Of a DNA stretch of 64,000 bases, positions 23,795-36,841 are shown piece by piece (position 1 is the first letter of the stretch; every line of letters starts with the position of its first letter). The position numbers and the translations under genes were made by a program. This stretch comes from Utricularia gibba (Eukaryota > Streptophyta > Magnoliopsida > Lamiales > Lentibulariaceae). The stretch is taken from the NCBI GenBank assembly GCA_002189035.1, contig NEEC01000019.1, positions 1,550,001 through 1,614,000 on the forward strand, read 5' to 3'. A model generated the notes under the pieces. It ran no database searches. It was given only the letters and a program-made list of their open reading frames with translations, and had not been told where the DNA came from.

Positions 23795-24487
23795 CCAAGT
23801 TATATTATGCGCCTTCTTGTGGTGTGATGGAACTATTGCCTTTGCCTTGCGTGTGATGTGATGGAACTTAAACAATAAGTTGCTTGTGAGAGATGAGATA
23901 ACCCATTCTCTAGTTCTAACATAAAGCTGTCATAAGTAATCATCCCAGTGAACTTACACGAAAAGGGAACTTTCACTTCCCTCCTCAGGGGTTTTCTTTT
24001 ATGTGACACAGGAATGGGCGAGCAGGTACACATCTTCATCTCCCTGAAAACTTGAATTCTGTGCTCAATTCCAAACAATGAAACCCATCTGACTCCGTGG
24101 TAATCCCGTCTCCAATCTTGTCAATGAAACGACAGACACTATTACACAATCACCAGTAATCAGCAATGCAGATTCGACTTTCAAATGGCACATTGTAGAG
24201 AATACCCAAACATGGTTTTCCTGTAATCGTCTCTATTCTCCCTTGTATTCATGCCACCACGAAGCATTCCTATTCTCGTCGCAGAGAGCATGGCGTCCGC
24301 CGTCTGGAAAAGGAGATGATTTCGGGGCGCAAGTGATGACAATAGAAGAAGGTTATGTTGGGCCACTTGAGGATGGGGCCAGGTAATTTGGGCTGGGCCG
24401 AGCAACCGTCAATTACCGTGAAAAAGGATTTACGGTTCAGAGGATAGGTTGTCTAAAAAAGATCGAAGCGGAGAAAGAATCGTCAGC
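23795..24487. other. Spacer between NRX1 and RBM25 genes
   Basis: A 0.7 kb stretch between two head-to-tail genes. It holds the 3' untranslated part of NRX1 and the RBM25 promoter; GGCCCA/TGGGCC-type elements occur near 24,360-24,400, common in plant housekeeping promoters. Confidence 0.5.
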
Positions 24488-27400
24488 ATGGCGGACGCGA
24501 ACACCGCTGCGGAGACGGTTATTGGCGGCGGCGCGCCGGCTTCGGTTTCGGCTTCCGACGTATCTGAACGTAATGATCGTACCGCTAATCTGGACCCATC
24601 GTCAACCACGAATCCCCAATATCTTAACCCTAACCCTAGCGGGCTTCCGTCGGTTCTCAATCCTACGCTTCCTTGGTCAGCTGCGGCTCCTATTTCAGTT
24701 CCTCAGCCTTTTCCCCCGGCAGTTTCTGGCTCGCAATTTATGGTTCAAGCTTATCAAGCTCCTGGTATGCCTCCGCCTGGTGTGGGTGCCTTTTCGCCTT
24801 CGATGGTTCCTCCCAACCCCCTTGTAGCGGGTGGTACACTGCCGCAAGTTCCGGTTCAGAACTTCATGGCCCAGCCTTACGGCCCAGGAGGTCAGCCTTT
24901 GAGATATGGGACACCAATTCCAAATGGCTACGCGGCACTCCCTCAGGGTGCTCCGCCGGGTGTCATACCTCCTCCGGGTGGGTTATTTTCTCTTTTTTTT
25001 TTTCTCTTCCTGTTACCTGTGTTGTTTACATCTCTATCGGTATATATGTTTATATATCCATAGTGCGTGTGTGTATTTGCTTTCGCGATTCTGGTCAGAT
25101 TGCCTATAGCTTGTTATAATTTGGGGTATGAAAATTTAGTAACGGAATTGGGGCAATCAGTGAAGCTGACGGAGATAGGGAGGATTTGTGTTAGTTGGAT
25201 AAGTGGGTACCGATGACAGGATCTTTTCTCCTACAGTGTACCCCTGATCTGATTACATTGGGAAAGTTGCAAAGCATCAATAGGGACTACTGAGAACCCT
25301 CACTCTCCAACTCCATTTTGTTGGTATGCTGTCATTTTTATGCGTGGTTTCTTTGACTTCCTTGGGATAAGCACTGCTGTAAGAAATGTAGCACTTATAT
25401 GTTTTGCTGTGTGATTCATGAGAATTCAAGTCTTGAGTTTGAAATGCCACAGAATCCAGTCGCTGCTTTGGTTGAGGAAAGCGTGGTTGACTCGATCATT
25501 CTTAATCATCTATCAGGGTCATTATCACTACGCTAATCTTCTCAAGTTTTATGACCTGTGTAGCCTGACTGTTTTAAAGTTAATTTTAACTTTCTCTGTT
25601 CTGCATGTTGGTTTTTTTCATGAATTCCAGTTTACTATTCCTGATTGATTCGCAACACTTTTCTCTTGATGTACTGGTGAGTGTTTTTCAATTCCATGCA
25701 AGTTGATATTTTCTTTTGTTCTTGCTTTGATGTTTGTTCCAGCTTTTATATCATAAAATCAGCCATTATCTGATGATGATTCTGCATAGATTTTCATGGC
25801 TCCCTTGTGCAGGAGTTTCTCGTTACCCCACAATGTATGGTTCACCTATGGTCCGTCAAGTATATCCTCCACATCCAGTGGTTGGTGTTATGCCGCCGAT
25901 GGTACGCCACTACCGGGAGGGATTCATGGTCCAGTTACCCCTATTATTGCCAGACCTCCTGCTCCACCAAGTGCTGCGTCTTCTGAGAAGCCACAGACAA
26001 CCGTTTATGTTGGAAAAATATCGTCTACTGTGGAAAATGACTTTATTTTGTCACTGTTGCAAGTATGACACTCACTTGCATATTAACCCCTCCGCTGCTT
26101 GATTTCTTTGAGTTATACGGGCCTTTGCTTTCCTTCTCTATATTTACCTCTCTGAGTAACTCTAGCTTCTTTTATTCCTTGAAGCTTTGTGGACAAGTGA
26201 AGAGTTGGAAACGCCCTCAAGATCCAGCAGGAACTCTGAAAGGGTTTGGATTTTGCGAATTTGAGTCTCCTGAAGGTGTCCTTCGGGCTCTAAGGTTGCT
26301 CAACAAACTAAATGTCGATGGGCAAGAATTGATGGTACTTCACTGTTTTCTGTCATTAATGCATTTCCTGTTCTTTTGTCAAGTTACACATATCCCGGCC
26401 TTCATTTTGATGTGTATAATCCTGATTGCCGAGAACTGAGATCACCCATCATTTAACATTTATCTATGCTTTACTTCTGTAACCCCAATATGCTTGCAAA
26501 GTTGCCAAATTTTTGGCGTTCTCATGCTTGTTTCTGAATTGCAATTTGTACTTAGGATGGCAATTATTTATTCCATGCTGCTCTTTCTTTTTGAGATCTT
26601 CCCGGTTTCCTGCCATTGTATAGAGATCTCTTGTTAGCTGAAACACTTTGAATTTGCAGTTAAATGTTAACCAGACAACTAGATTATATTTGAATCACTA
26701 TGTTGAGAGAAAGGCGCAAGGGTCCAAGAGCAGTCAGGAATCCAATACTGAAAATTCTGAAAAAAAGGAAGCAACTGCTGATTCAAACGGACCAGTAAAG
26801 TCTTCAGAGCCTATGAAGTCCTTGCCTGATGAAGTGACAAAAAATGATAGTGACACTGCAAGTAAGGAAAATTCTGATTCGGCTGATTTTGGTCTTGTAA
26901 CTGACGACGACAGGGAGGCTGATCGCGAGGCTCTTGGGAAGCTCAAGGGCTTGATAGAGGAGAGGCTAAAAAACAGGCCATTACCACCTCCCCCACCTGC
27001 ACCCATAGCTACGGATGGTGCCACTGAGACAGCTTCAGAGCTTCCAGCAACATTGAGAGACCGGGAGTCTGATGGGGGCTTGGCTGCTAAGGGTGAGTGT
27101 ATATTTCAAGTTTATAATGCTATGGCGTTGCATGATTAAATGCTTCTAAAATCTGAAAATTCTATGTTTCAGATTCTGTGGAAAGAGTTGCAGATGATAA
27201 GACTTCTGAATCTAAACTTCCAGATGACGTTGACAAGAGCAAATCGGTTTCCCCAGATAGGACAAGGCACAGAGGCAAAGATTGGGACCGAGAGTCCAAA
27301 CGAGATAAAGAAAGGGAAATTGAGAGATATGAGAGAGAGAGGGAACAAGAGCGTGCAAAGAGGGAGAAGGATAAGGAGTATAGGAGCCGGGATGATGATC

Positions 27401-28774
27401 GAAGGTATAAATTGCGTGAAAAAGAATGGGAAGCCAGGGAAAGAGAGAAAGAGCATTGGAGGAAGTGGGAAAGAGAACGAGAGAGAGAAAAGGCTCAAGA
27501 AAGGAAGTGGGAAATCATGGACCAAGAACGTGATACCGATGAAGGTTTTGGAAAAAAGAGGAGATACCGGATTAGTGACGATGAGAGGAAGCGGAGACAA
27601 CGAGAGAAGGAAGAAGACTTGGCAGATAGGCTACAAGAGGAAGAGGAGATGGCAGAGGCTAAAGTAAGAGAAGAACAGCAAAAAAAGCAGAACGAAATGT
27701 TAAAAAGTGTATCTGGTCAGCCAGCTGATATATCAGATACTGATTCCCTTCAAGGTAAGGGAATTTCAAGAATCCACGACAAAGCGGTTGGTGAGACCGT
27801 TGGTCGTATTAGTGGTGCATCCAAGGGTCAGTGCACTATTTCAGCTTTTGTCATCTGGTACTAGAGTCTTTTCCCTTCATTAACCAACTTATTCTTGTGA
27901 ATGGCAGATGAAGCTTCAGCGAACGGGGCCACGCATGATTCAGTCTCATCATTAAACACAGTATCAGAACGGCAGAATAGCAATGCCCCTGCTCGCAAGC
28001 TGGGTTTTGGAATCTCCGCATCTGGGAAAAGAGCTGCGGTTCCTTCCCTTTTTAATGAGGATGAGGATGAAGATCTGCACAAGGAGAAGAAGATGAAGCC
28101 TCTCGTTCCAATTGACTACACAACTGAGGAACAGCAAGCAGTCCATTCTTCAGTCTCTGAGCCCCCGGACCATATGGTTGCCGCTGCTGAATTCGTCAAA
28201 CGCATCTCAACTGCAAACTCTAAAGAAGATAAGCATGACAGTGAAAAAGAAAAGGTGAGGCGTTCGCGGGACAGATCCAGCCAACGAGATGCCGACAGAT
28301 TTGAAGAAAGTCACAGGAAGGATAGCAGGTCAAAGAACGTCGAAAACCAAAAGCTCTTGGACGCTAAGCAGCTCATTGACACCATCCCGAAGACCAAGGA
28401 TGAGCTGTTCTCCTACAAAATAAACTGGACGGTTTACGACCAGGTAATATACTGACACCGTTCCTAGGAACCATCTGTTCATTGTGCCCCCCACCCCACC
28501 TAACTTATACGTGTTTCTTCAGAACTCCATCTCCGCGAGGCTGAGACCATGGGTCGCAAAGAAGATCACCGACTTTCTCGGGGAGGAAGAAGACACCCTT
28601 GTCGACTACATAGTTTCCGGCACCCAGGAGCACGTCTCTGCGGGTGAGATGCTGGAGAGGCTTCAGACGATACTGGATGATGAAGCGGAGATGTTTGTGC
28701 TGAAGATGTGGAGAATGCTCATCTTTGAAATCAAGAAGGTGGAAACGGGCATAGTAGTGAAGCCACGAAGCTGA
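24488..28774 (+). CDS. RBM25: RBM25-type splicing factor (RRM, RE/RD-rich, PWI)
   Basis: This is a nuclear U1-snRNP-associated regulator of 5' splice-site choice. Exons: 24488-24977, 25813-26062, 26185-26334, 26660-27092, 27173-27826, 27908-28443 and 28523-28774. They total 2,765 bases, one short of a multiple of three. The single slip lies at about 25,896-25,912, where a proline-rich frame (VVGVMPPM) must pass into GTPLPGGIHGPVTPI. One added base there gives 921 residues. A Pro/Gly-rich N-terminus leads to an RRM (TTVYVGKI...GFGFCEFES) interrupted by an intron after LLQ. A long Arg/Glu/Asp-rich tract follows in exon 5, and the C-terminal PWI domain (LRPWVAKKITDFLGEEEDTL) is encoded by the last exon. 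The first ATG at 24449 in the same frame is also possible; 24488 begins a more usual MAD start. Confidence 0.9.
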
Positions 28775-30061
28775 GCATTCATCTGGATACCATTCTCTGT
28801 CATCGTTTCTCAAGTAACTTCATTACCTTCGCTTTTGTTGGAATCGGGCCTCCATTTTCTCCTGTTGCTTCTTCCATGGTTTCATAGAGAAGGCACTCAA
28901 AAATCAAAAGATACGCGTTTTGCATGCAAAATGATTAAATAAACATTCTTCTTTGTTGTTTAGCGGATCCGGTTTACTGCTGACCCGCCCGGTACCGGAA
29001 TGTTTATTTGGGCCGGTTGACCAGCGGCACTCGCGATTTCCTGTCGCTTTCCTTTCCCGGTCTCCGGTACTCGCTCGCAATTCTTCGCCTTCTTTTTCCT
29101 TCTTTTTTTTTTCTTGTGTGTGGGTGTGGGGGTATTGAGAAACGGAAACTGAGAAGGCCGGAGATTGATTGAACACAACACAGGCGGGACGTGCGTTTTG
29201 TGGATACTCGGGGAATCATCTCTGTATATTGGGGTAACTGCTCTTGTGCTTTTGTTTTCTACTTATTGCTAGTCGTCGAAACCTAGTACAGAAAGGTAAT
29301 GATATAACAGTAATTCGTTCAATTTTTGTAGTCTCTGTAATTAACTACAAAAGCCCCTTTGGTTCTTGAAAGTGGGAAATCACTACTTCGACGTGTCGCG
29401 GGGTTTCGGTGATGATTCTTTGAAAATCCTGTCGAAGTATACTTTTTTTGTTGGTTTTCTGTGTTTACGCATCAGGTTTGGCGTACTTCTTTTATGAAGG
29501 TGGGTGTGAGATTTCCGCGCCATGATTATTGTGTAGATCTTTAGTTTCATGTTTTTTTTTGTTTTTGTGATTGGGAAGGTTCTTTTTTTTTGAATAAAAA
29601 ATGATCTGAAGGAAATTAGTAGTGAAGAATTGAGGAGATTAATGAATAAATATCAGGTTTCGAGCTGTTCTGATGATTTCAATGATGAATCTTCTTATAA
29701 TTCCTCTAACTGTAGGCACATTTTGCATTATTGATAACTCCTGTGCATGCTGATCGTTTGGCACTTTTTTACTTATGATTTATTTAGAACTCTGTGCATG
29801 CTGTATTTTAGTTCTAAGCATGGATATCGATCTTCAATTGAATTGTGAAACTCATGGAGCAAAAGTGTTGCCTTGGTCATTTCACTTAGTTGTTCCATAT
29901 CATCGTTGTTGAACTCACTTTCAGTGGGTATACCATCGGTTTATTTAGTTTTTCATTTCTGCAGTCAGGTAGTTTGTTCTTTGTTTGTATTAAGAAGGCT
30001 CTTTTTTGGTTTTATAATGTAGAGTTATCCAGGTTAGCTTTCGTTCATCGTTGAAGAGGAA
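28775..30061. other. Spacer and leader of the cis-prenyltransferase gene
   Basis: The first 300 bases are the RBM25 3' flank. From about 28,960 the sequence becomes GC-richer with pyrimidine tracts typical of a promoter and leader. A leader intron from about 29,235 to 30,010 is likely, with GT-rich composition and a T-rich 3' part. No further coding frame is recognised. Confidence 0.5.
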
Positions 30062-30895
30062 ATGGAGGAACAGAACAGGGATAAAGTGAAATTATCAGAA
30101 GGCGTGGGCAGTTTTCTACGGAGATGTGTTTACTCGGTTCTTAGTATTGGTTCCATACCTAGACACATTGCATTTATCATGGATGGAAACCGGAGATATG
30201 CAAAGAGGCACAACCTTGAAGAGGGAGCAGGCCACAAGGCCGGGTACTCGGCGCTGATGAACATCCTGAGATACTGTTATGAGCTAGAAGTCAAATATGT
30301 CACCATCTATGCTTTCAGCATCGACAACTTCAAGCGACAGCCGGAGGAAGTGGAATCCACCATGAAACTTATACATCAAAAGATCGAAGAGCTGATCAAG
30401 GAAGGAAGCTTAGTGAACCAGTTCGGTGTAAGGGTATACTTCACCGGAAACCTTCATCTTCTGAGTGAGCCCATCAGATTATCAGCCGAGAGAGCAATGA
30501 AGGCCACAGCTTCCAACTCCAAAGCCGTGCTGTCCATCTGCATTGCCTACACCTCAACAGATGAGATTGTGCATGCTGTTCAAGAAGCTCGTGCGGAAGC
30601 TCTGGCTCTTGATAACACCTGCAACCATGGAGAAGAGGGTGCCTGCAAGGCTATAAGTGTAGAAGATATAGAAAAGCATATGCGCATGGCGGTTGCTCCT
30701 GACCCAGACATTATAATCAGAACTTCCGGTGAGACAAGGCTGAGCAATTTCCTCCTGTGGCAGAGCGGATCTTCCCTGCTCTACTCCTTGAAAGCACTCT
30801 GGCCGGAGATCGGATTCCTGCATTTGGTAGGAGTGATTATTGAGTATCAACGGCATTTTGGGTATCTGGAGGAGACGAAGCAGAAACAGAGCTAA
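30062..30895 (+). CDS. CPT: cis-Prenyltransferase (dehydrodolichyl diphosphate synthase type)
   Basis: This enzyme condenses isopentenyl diphosphate units in cis onto an allylic primer to make dolichol-type chains at the ER. The intronless frame gives 277 residues. Conserved region I, HIAFIMDGNRRYAKR (about residues 35-49), holds the catalytic Asp and is followed by GHKAGYSAL. Region III, VTIYAFSIDNFKR, and the later RTSGETRLSNFLLWQS block with ALWPEIGF are all present, so the enzyme should be active. A 20-odd-residue insertion (EALALDNTCNHGEEGACK) precedes the ISVEDIEKHM helix; similar variable loops occur in plant relatives. The length and the lack of a transit peptide fit the ER/dolichol clade better than plastid CPTs. 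The C-terminal tail is short. Confidence 0.92.
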   Translation: MEEQNRDKVKLSEGVGSFLRRCVYSVLSIGSIPRHIAFIMDGNRRYAKRHNLEEGAGHKAGYSALMNILRYCYELEVKYVTIYAFSIDNFKRQPEEVESTMKLIHQKIEELIKEGSLVNQFGVRVYFTGNLHLLSEPIRLSAERAMKATASNSKAVLSICIAYTSTDEIVHAVQEARAEALALDNTCNHGEEGACKAISVEDIEKHMRMAVAPDPDIIIRTSGETRLSNFLLWQSGSSLLYSLKALWPEIGFLHLVGVIIEYQRHFGYLEETKQKQS

Positions 30896-31382
30896 CGGAT
30901 ACCGGAAAAATACAGTTAAGAGATAGGGTTTCTCTTCGTCAACAGGAATTTTGACCTATGGTTTATATATTAAAGTATAATTAGAAAAAGGGAATTTTGA
31001 CCTATGGTTTAAAAATTAGCGAATCATTTATGGTAGGAATTTAATTAAATTCCACATAATTATGAAATAATAGTATGTAATTCAATGATGATTTATATTC
31101 TTATAAGCAAAAGGAAGGAAATAATATTATTTTTTAATATACGAAAAGGATGGAGGAGTATTTAATTTGATCCGCACGCAATGCATTTGCTTAAGCCAAA
31201 AATCAGGGTACGTATGTCGGGAACGTGATGGTTCTTGCCACTAAAATGACAGTGTCTCGTCCCCACCTGAGATTTGTCTGATTCTGTTGAGACCCGCCAA
31301 TCAGAATTGGGATGCAATTTGACCATCTTTTTTCTGGGAGAACAGGGGATTGGGGATCAATCATTGGGGGAACGCATTGGGC
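30896..31382. other. Spacer before the potassium transporter gene
   Basis: This is the AT-rich 3' flank of the prenyltransferase gene and the KUP promoter and leader. Nothing else is recognised. Confidence 0.6.
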
Positions 31383-34300
31383 ATGGAGGATCAAGGGATC
31401 GTGGAGGGCAGCGCGAGGTCGGCGAAGAGTACCAGCGGCGAGTCTTTCCGGTGGGTTGATGGTAGCGAGGTGGATTCGGAGTCTCTCCCGCCGTCTTTCG
31501 ACAGCGATGGGGAGCCAAGAGAAGAGTTTGGCTCTTTCAGGAGAAGGCTTGTGAAAAAGCCTAAAAGGGTTGATTCTTTCGACGTTGAAGCTATGGAAAT
31601 TGCTGCTTCTCACTCTCGCCACCCTAAGGTTAGCGGTAAAAATCGTTTCTTTCGTGCCGTGGATGTGTTCTCTGCCACCCCTTTGGGTAGCTTTTAGATC
31701 CCTAAAGGAATTTGTGTATTTTTTTTTTATTTGGGTCCCATTGGAGGTGAGACAAGATTTCAATTGTGAGTTTTTAAGTGATGCAGGATGCTTCCATTTG
31801 GGGGACATTGGCTTTAGCATTTCAAACATTAGGAGTGGTGTATGGTGACATGGGCACGAGTCCGTTGTATGTGTTTTCAGGTGTATTCAGCAAAGTTCCC
31901 ATTACTTCAGAAGAAGATGTGCTGGGTACTCTGTCACTTGTGCTGTATACAATTGCTCTTATTCCTCTAACAAAATATGTATTTGTCGTGCTGAAAGCAA
32001 ACGACAATGGTGAAGGTATGACGAATTCGACATAACGGTCTGTTTGAAAGTGGTTCATCGAACTGTATATCATTGCTCTTGACTCCAGTTTGATCTCAAC
32101 AACAGGTGGAACATTTGCATTATACTCTTTGATTTCGAGGTATGCAGAAGTTAATCTTCTTCCAAACCGGCAGCGAGCCGATGAACTCATTTCCAGTTTC
32201 AAATTGAAACTGCCTACTCCTGAGCTGGAGAGGGCCTTGAGCATAAAAGATGCCTTAGAACATAATCCTGTTATGAAGAAACTTCTTTTGCTGCTTGTTC
32301 TAATGGGCACATCTATGATCATTGGGGATGGGATTCTGACTCCAGCAATTTCAGGTACATATATAAATAATGTTGATGGTTGCACGTGGATTTAGTTTCT
32401 TCTTGTTCACTAGCATATTATCGTGCAGTCATGTCAGCAGTGAGCGGTTTGGAAGGCCGAATTCGAGGGTTTGAAACAAGTTGGTAGAATTTTATCAGCT
32501 CTCTCTTTCTCCTGCTTCTTGGATCAAAATCGCTGAAACTCTCAACTTTCTGATCATGCAGATGCTCTTGTTATTACTTCAATCGTCATCCTTGTGGCAC
32601 TTTTTACCATACAGAAGTTTGGAACCAGTAAAGTCGGGTTTTCGTTTGCTCCTGCACTTGCGTTATGGTTTTTTAGCCTTGGATCCATTGGTCTTTACAA
32701 CCTTATTACATATGACATCTCTGCTGTGAAAGCAATAAATCCCATCTACATCTACCGCTTCTTCAAGAAAAATGGTGTCATGGGATGGTCAGCTCTCGGA
32801 GGCTGTGTTCTTTGCATCACTGGTGAGCTTCAGCATCTGTCTATTATTCGAAGATATCCAACATGAAAGAATTACTTTGCCTTGGTAAAATCTCTTCTTT
32901 TTTCAAATACAGGAGCTGAGGCCATGTTTGCTGATCTTGGACATTTTTCAGTGCCTGCAATACAGGTTACTTTGGTGTTACACAGTAATGGCCCTATTCT
33001 TCCTGTCGCATGTATTTGTTGTTAAAACAGTAGACGATGTTTTAGTTACGATAAAGAAATGGGCCATTGCCATATCTCATTCTCAGTTGCTAACCTCCAC
33101 CACACAAATCAGATTGCATTTACTGGAGTTGTCTTCCCCTGCCTCATCTTGGCTTACATGGGCCAAGCTGCCTATCTCATGAAACACCCTGGCGCAGTGG
33201 AAACAATATTTTATGATTCAGTTCCAGGTAATGATCTACTTGCTATCCTCTCTACATGACTTGAAAAGAAAATAACATATGAATAGTTTCCTGAATTCCC
33301 CAGAGAGTCTTTTCTGGCCTGTTTTTGTGATTGCAACTATCGCTGCGGTGATTGCAAGCCAAGCCATGATATCTGCTTCGTTTTCCTGCGTAAAACAGGC
33401 GATGGCCCTTGGATGCTTTCCCCGTATGAAGATCGTGCACACTTCAAAGAAAAGGATGGGCCAAATCTACATCCCTGTGATAAACTATTTCCTGATGATT
33501 ATGTGCATCATCGTTGTTGCAGTTTTTAGGAGCACAAATGAAATAGCCAATGCTTACGGTGTGCACTACTGTTCATCTCCTTCATCAGCACCAAAAGACA
33601 AGACATTGCAACAACTTTCACTTGTTTGCAGGAATTGCTGAAGTTGGTGTGATGATGGTGAGCACAACCTTGGTGACATTGGTGATGCTCCTCATCTGGC
33701 AATCCAACCTGTTTCTTGCCATATGTTTCCCCCTCGTTTTCGGATCGATCGAATTGATCTACTTATCCGCTGTGCTGTCGAAAATAAAAGAGGGAGGATG
33801 GCTTCCCTTAGCCTTCGCTTGCTGCTTCCTCTGTGTGATGTACACCTGGAACTACGGCAGTGTTCTCAAGTACCAGAGCGAGGTAAGGAAGATGATATCC
33901 ATGGACTTGATGCTTGACCTGGGATCCACCCTTGGGACTGTTAGAGTCCCTGGAATCGGCCTTCTGTACAACGAGCTCGTCCAAGGGATCCCCTCCGTTC
34001 TCGGGCAGTTTCTCCTCGAGCTACCGGCCATTCATTCCGTCCTCGTCTTCGTGACGATCAAGTACGTCCCGGTGCCGTTTGTGCCGCAGGAGGAGCGCTT
34101 CCTGTTCAGACGCGTCTGCCCCAAGGACTACCATATGTTCAGATGCATTGCTAGATATGGCTACAAGGATGTGAGGTAACAGTTTCTTCTTTCACAGATA
34201 TGGTGCGTTTCTATACAACCAGTTTGTGTATTTTGGGTGGCGATCACTCAGGAAAGAAGACCACCGTGCTTTTGAACAACTTCTAGTGGAGAGCCTGGAA

Positions 34301-34711
34301 AAGTTTCTGAGAAGAGAAGCCATGGACCTTGCTCTGGAATCCACGGCCATCCGAAACCGAACTGCGGAAGCAATGGTATCGCAGAGGGAGGATTCCATGG
34401 AGCTCGAGGTGCCATTGCTGAGGGATCACCGGAGGAGATCAGGATGGCGGATGGCCGTGGCTCCCCCATCTTTGGACGAAGATCCAGCACTGGAATACGA
34501 ATTATCAGCACTGCGAGAAGCCATAGAATCAGGGTTCACATACCTGATGGGAGACGGGAATGTGAGGGCCAAGAAGAGCTCCTTCTTCCTGAAGAAACTG
34601 GTGATCAACTACTTCTACGCTTTCTTGAGGAGGAACTGCAGAGGCGGGGCGGCGACCATGAGAGTTCCCCACATGAACATCATTCGAGTCGGGATGACTT
34701 ACATGGTCTAG
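31383..34711 (+). CDS. KUP12: KUP/HAK/KT potassium transporter, KUP12-like
   Basis: This is a multi-span potassium/proton transporter. Ten exons join in frame: 31383-31628, 31787-32015, 32106-32354, 32429-32479, 32562-32822, 32913-32965, 33113-33227, 33304-33558, 33632-34175 and 34252-34711, giving 820 residues. The N-terminus has [11 protein letters not shown] and [17 protein letters not shown], as in the KUP12 clade. The uptake motif [15 protein letters not shown] lies in the first span. Later blocks include [51 protein letters not shown] and [20 protein letters not shown]. The tail carries [16 protein letters not shown] and ends MTYMV, again matching KUP12. No frame damage is seen. Some relatives sit in plastid envelope membranes; targeting here is not determined. 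Confidence 0.95.
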
Positions 34712-35784
34712 CTGCTAATGAAACACGGGACATGATTCTAGTACTCGAAAAGGTGATGAAGATGCTGCTATTCCACTGCTAACTTGATGATTCTGCACCA
34801 TTCATCTCCATCCTGGATGCATCGACATATGTACCAGGAAAACGATGATCAAAGGACAAGAAACAAAAGCTGTCAGAAACTATGGCACCACTACCCAGTA
34901 GCCAGCCTGTCCTTCGCACTTGATAAGCTTCTTTTTTTTTTTCTTTTGAAGAACTAAAATCTTCTTCTCTTTCGAAGGAGGTATTTATATGTAAGGTATC
35001 TACTGAAAAAAAAAAGTGAGCGCAAGGACAATATCACTAGTTTCTAACTAGAAAAATCAGATCATTTAAAAAAGTGATCATTATTATATTTTTTCATATA
35101 ATTAAACAAATATATATATATATATATATTGATCATTTTTTATACATAATGTTTGACAGATGACCGATTTATAATTTATCCCAGAAAAAGCAGATGTGAT
35201 TGTAATAAAGATCAATCTTGCTTTGATTTTATACATTAATTCAAAAAATTAATCAAATTTGTTCATACAAATATCACAAAATGATGTGATTTCTAAATCA
35301 CTCAATAAAATGATAGGTTAGAATTTTCTGAGATATCCAATACTTTAAACTGTACGAAAATAGAACTTATATATTTAAATTGAAAATATATTTAATAAAT
35401 GAATTTTTATATTCGATTTAACTGTGCACAATTTTTTCAGTGTGTTATTAAGTTATATATGAGATTTAAAATTAAAATAACATCACTTTCCAAATATTCA
35501 ATTTAAATAAATCAAAACATTCCACATGAAGCATATTGCCCGATGGAATGTAGAATTGTGTCTTACCCGGTCCGGGTCAAACCCATGAAAACCGGATAAT
35601 TAACTCCATTTATTTTACGCAGTAAAAGGATGTAGAACAGTAGAAGGCGTTTTTACCTTCAAAAGGCGCCATCTTTTACAGTTTTGGAGCAACAAGAAGA
35701 AGAACTAAGCAAAGGGGTGGTTACACTACGTAAATCAAAGCAAGCGAGCAATTTAAAACCCGCAAAAAAACAAAGGCTTGCGTG
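34712..35784. other. AT-rich spacer
   Basis: This is the 3' flank of the transporter gene, an AT microsatellite at 35,110-35,130 and the 3' flank of the minus-strand HLH gene. No gene is recognised. Confidence 0.6.
35110..35130. repeat. AT dinucleotide microsatellite
   Basis: A perfect AT repeat of about 20 bases. Confidence 0.9.
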
Positions 35785-36003
35785 CTACTTTGAAGAAGAT
35801 GATGATGCTGATAGAGCTCTCAGCAGATAAATCTGCATCCTCAGAAGCAGTATGTAGTCCGCTACTCTGTGGAAAAGCCGCTCTTTCTCCAAGCCCAGAC
35901 TGCCCGGAACGATTCTCTGCAGCCGCCGCACCCGCCGCCGCACCGACCGCCTCTCTGATTCGATTCTGCGGCCTCTCCGCGGTTTGGACCTCGGCAACGC
36001 CAT
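35785..36003 (-). CDS. Small atypical HLH protein (PAR1/UPBEAT1-like)
   Basis: A 72-residue helix-loop-helix protein encoded by one exon. After an Arg-rich start (KPRRGRRIESERRSVRRRVR) comes a helix 1 ending LQRIVPG, a short loop, then helix 2 with ERLFHRVADYILLLRMQIYL and LRAL. The spacing and the LQRIVPG...RLF..VADYIL pattern match plant atypical HLH proteins such as the PAR1, IBH1 and UPBEAT1 groups. These lack the Glu/Arg residues that read E-boxes and act by dimerising with other bHLH factors. The ATG at 36003 is chosen because it follows a TATA-like box and gives the usual compact size; the frame is open farther upstream but that part has no HLH character. The exact subgroup is not settled. 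Confidence 0.75.
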   Translation of the reverse strand: MALPRSKPRRGRRIESERRSVRRRVRRLQRIVPGSLGLEKERLFHRVADYILLLRMQIYLLRALSASSSSSK

Positions 36004-36082
36004 CTCCAGGAGAAGGGAAAATGACAGAGAAAGGAGGTGGATAGATGAATGTTGGTAAGAGAACAACTGTTGCGGGGTGATG

Positions 36083-36090
36083 TTTAAATA
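36083..36090 (-). promoter_or_regulatory. TATA-like box of the HLH gene
   Basis: TATTTAAA on the minus strand lies about 85 bases upstream of the chosen ATG. Confidence 0.4.
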
Positions 36091-36828
36091 GACAGATTTT
36101 TCCCATGTCATATTCACCAATACCCTTCCGTCTATTCCGCTATAAATGCAAAATAATGACATCTTTTTGTTTCTCAAATAATCCATCCTCTCATCAAATG
36201 TTGTCCATTTGATCTATTAAAACAAAACAATCAACTATATTTAAAATTGAAATAATCAAGTATATAAAAAATATATATATATATTAATAATCAATTAGAC
36301 CTGATTTTTTATAATATGTTCTATATTTATTATGTACTAAAATTTTATGTGTGTTCATCAACTTATTTTCTAATTATACGATATTATCTGTTTTGAATAT
36401 CAAATCCATACAATTTTACATTATCTTATAGTAGAGAAAAAAATATATATATATAAAGTTAGATAAAATCGCTTTATATAAATTGTTCTTTCACCTCGTT
36501 CATAATCGACGTGGGATTTATCTAAAATAATTACACATTTACTGAAGTCGGGGCCGAACCATATTTCAACATAATCATGATTCAAATATACATATTATTT
36601 TGTACAAAGATGGTTTATTAAAAAAAATATTTTCTCGAACAAAAGCGTGCACTTTATCAGGTATTGTTTAAAAAGGAGGAGTAATAACCGAAAAGTGGGG
36701 CATTAAAATTCCCACATGCGAAAGAATCGAAGTGGATTTGGGGGACAATAATTTAGAGCTGCTAATCAATTAATAAGTCCTCCTAATAATCCAAAACGCA
36801 GCGGCAACGAACTCAGACATGAGAGAGA

Positions 36829-36841
36829 CACGTGGCACGTG
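36829..36841. promoter_or_regulatory. Paired CACGTG G-boxes
   Basis: Two CACGTG hexamers stand one base apart (CACGTGGCACGTG). G-boxes bind bZIP, bHLH and ABRE-binding factors in plants. They lie about 0.8 kb upstream of the minus-strand HLH gene, so a role there is possible but not shown. Confidence 0.4.

Noticed and set aside
27169-27600. Long minus-strand open frame rich in Phe, Pro, Leu and Ser
   Set aside because: It is the shadow of the Arg/Glu/Asp-rich tract of RBM25 on the other strand.
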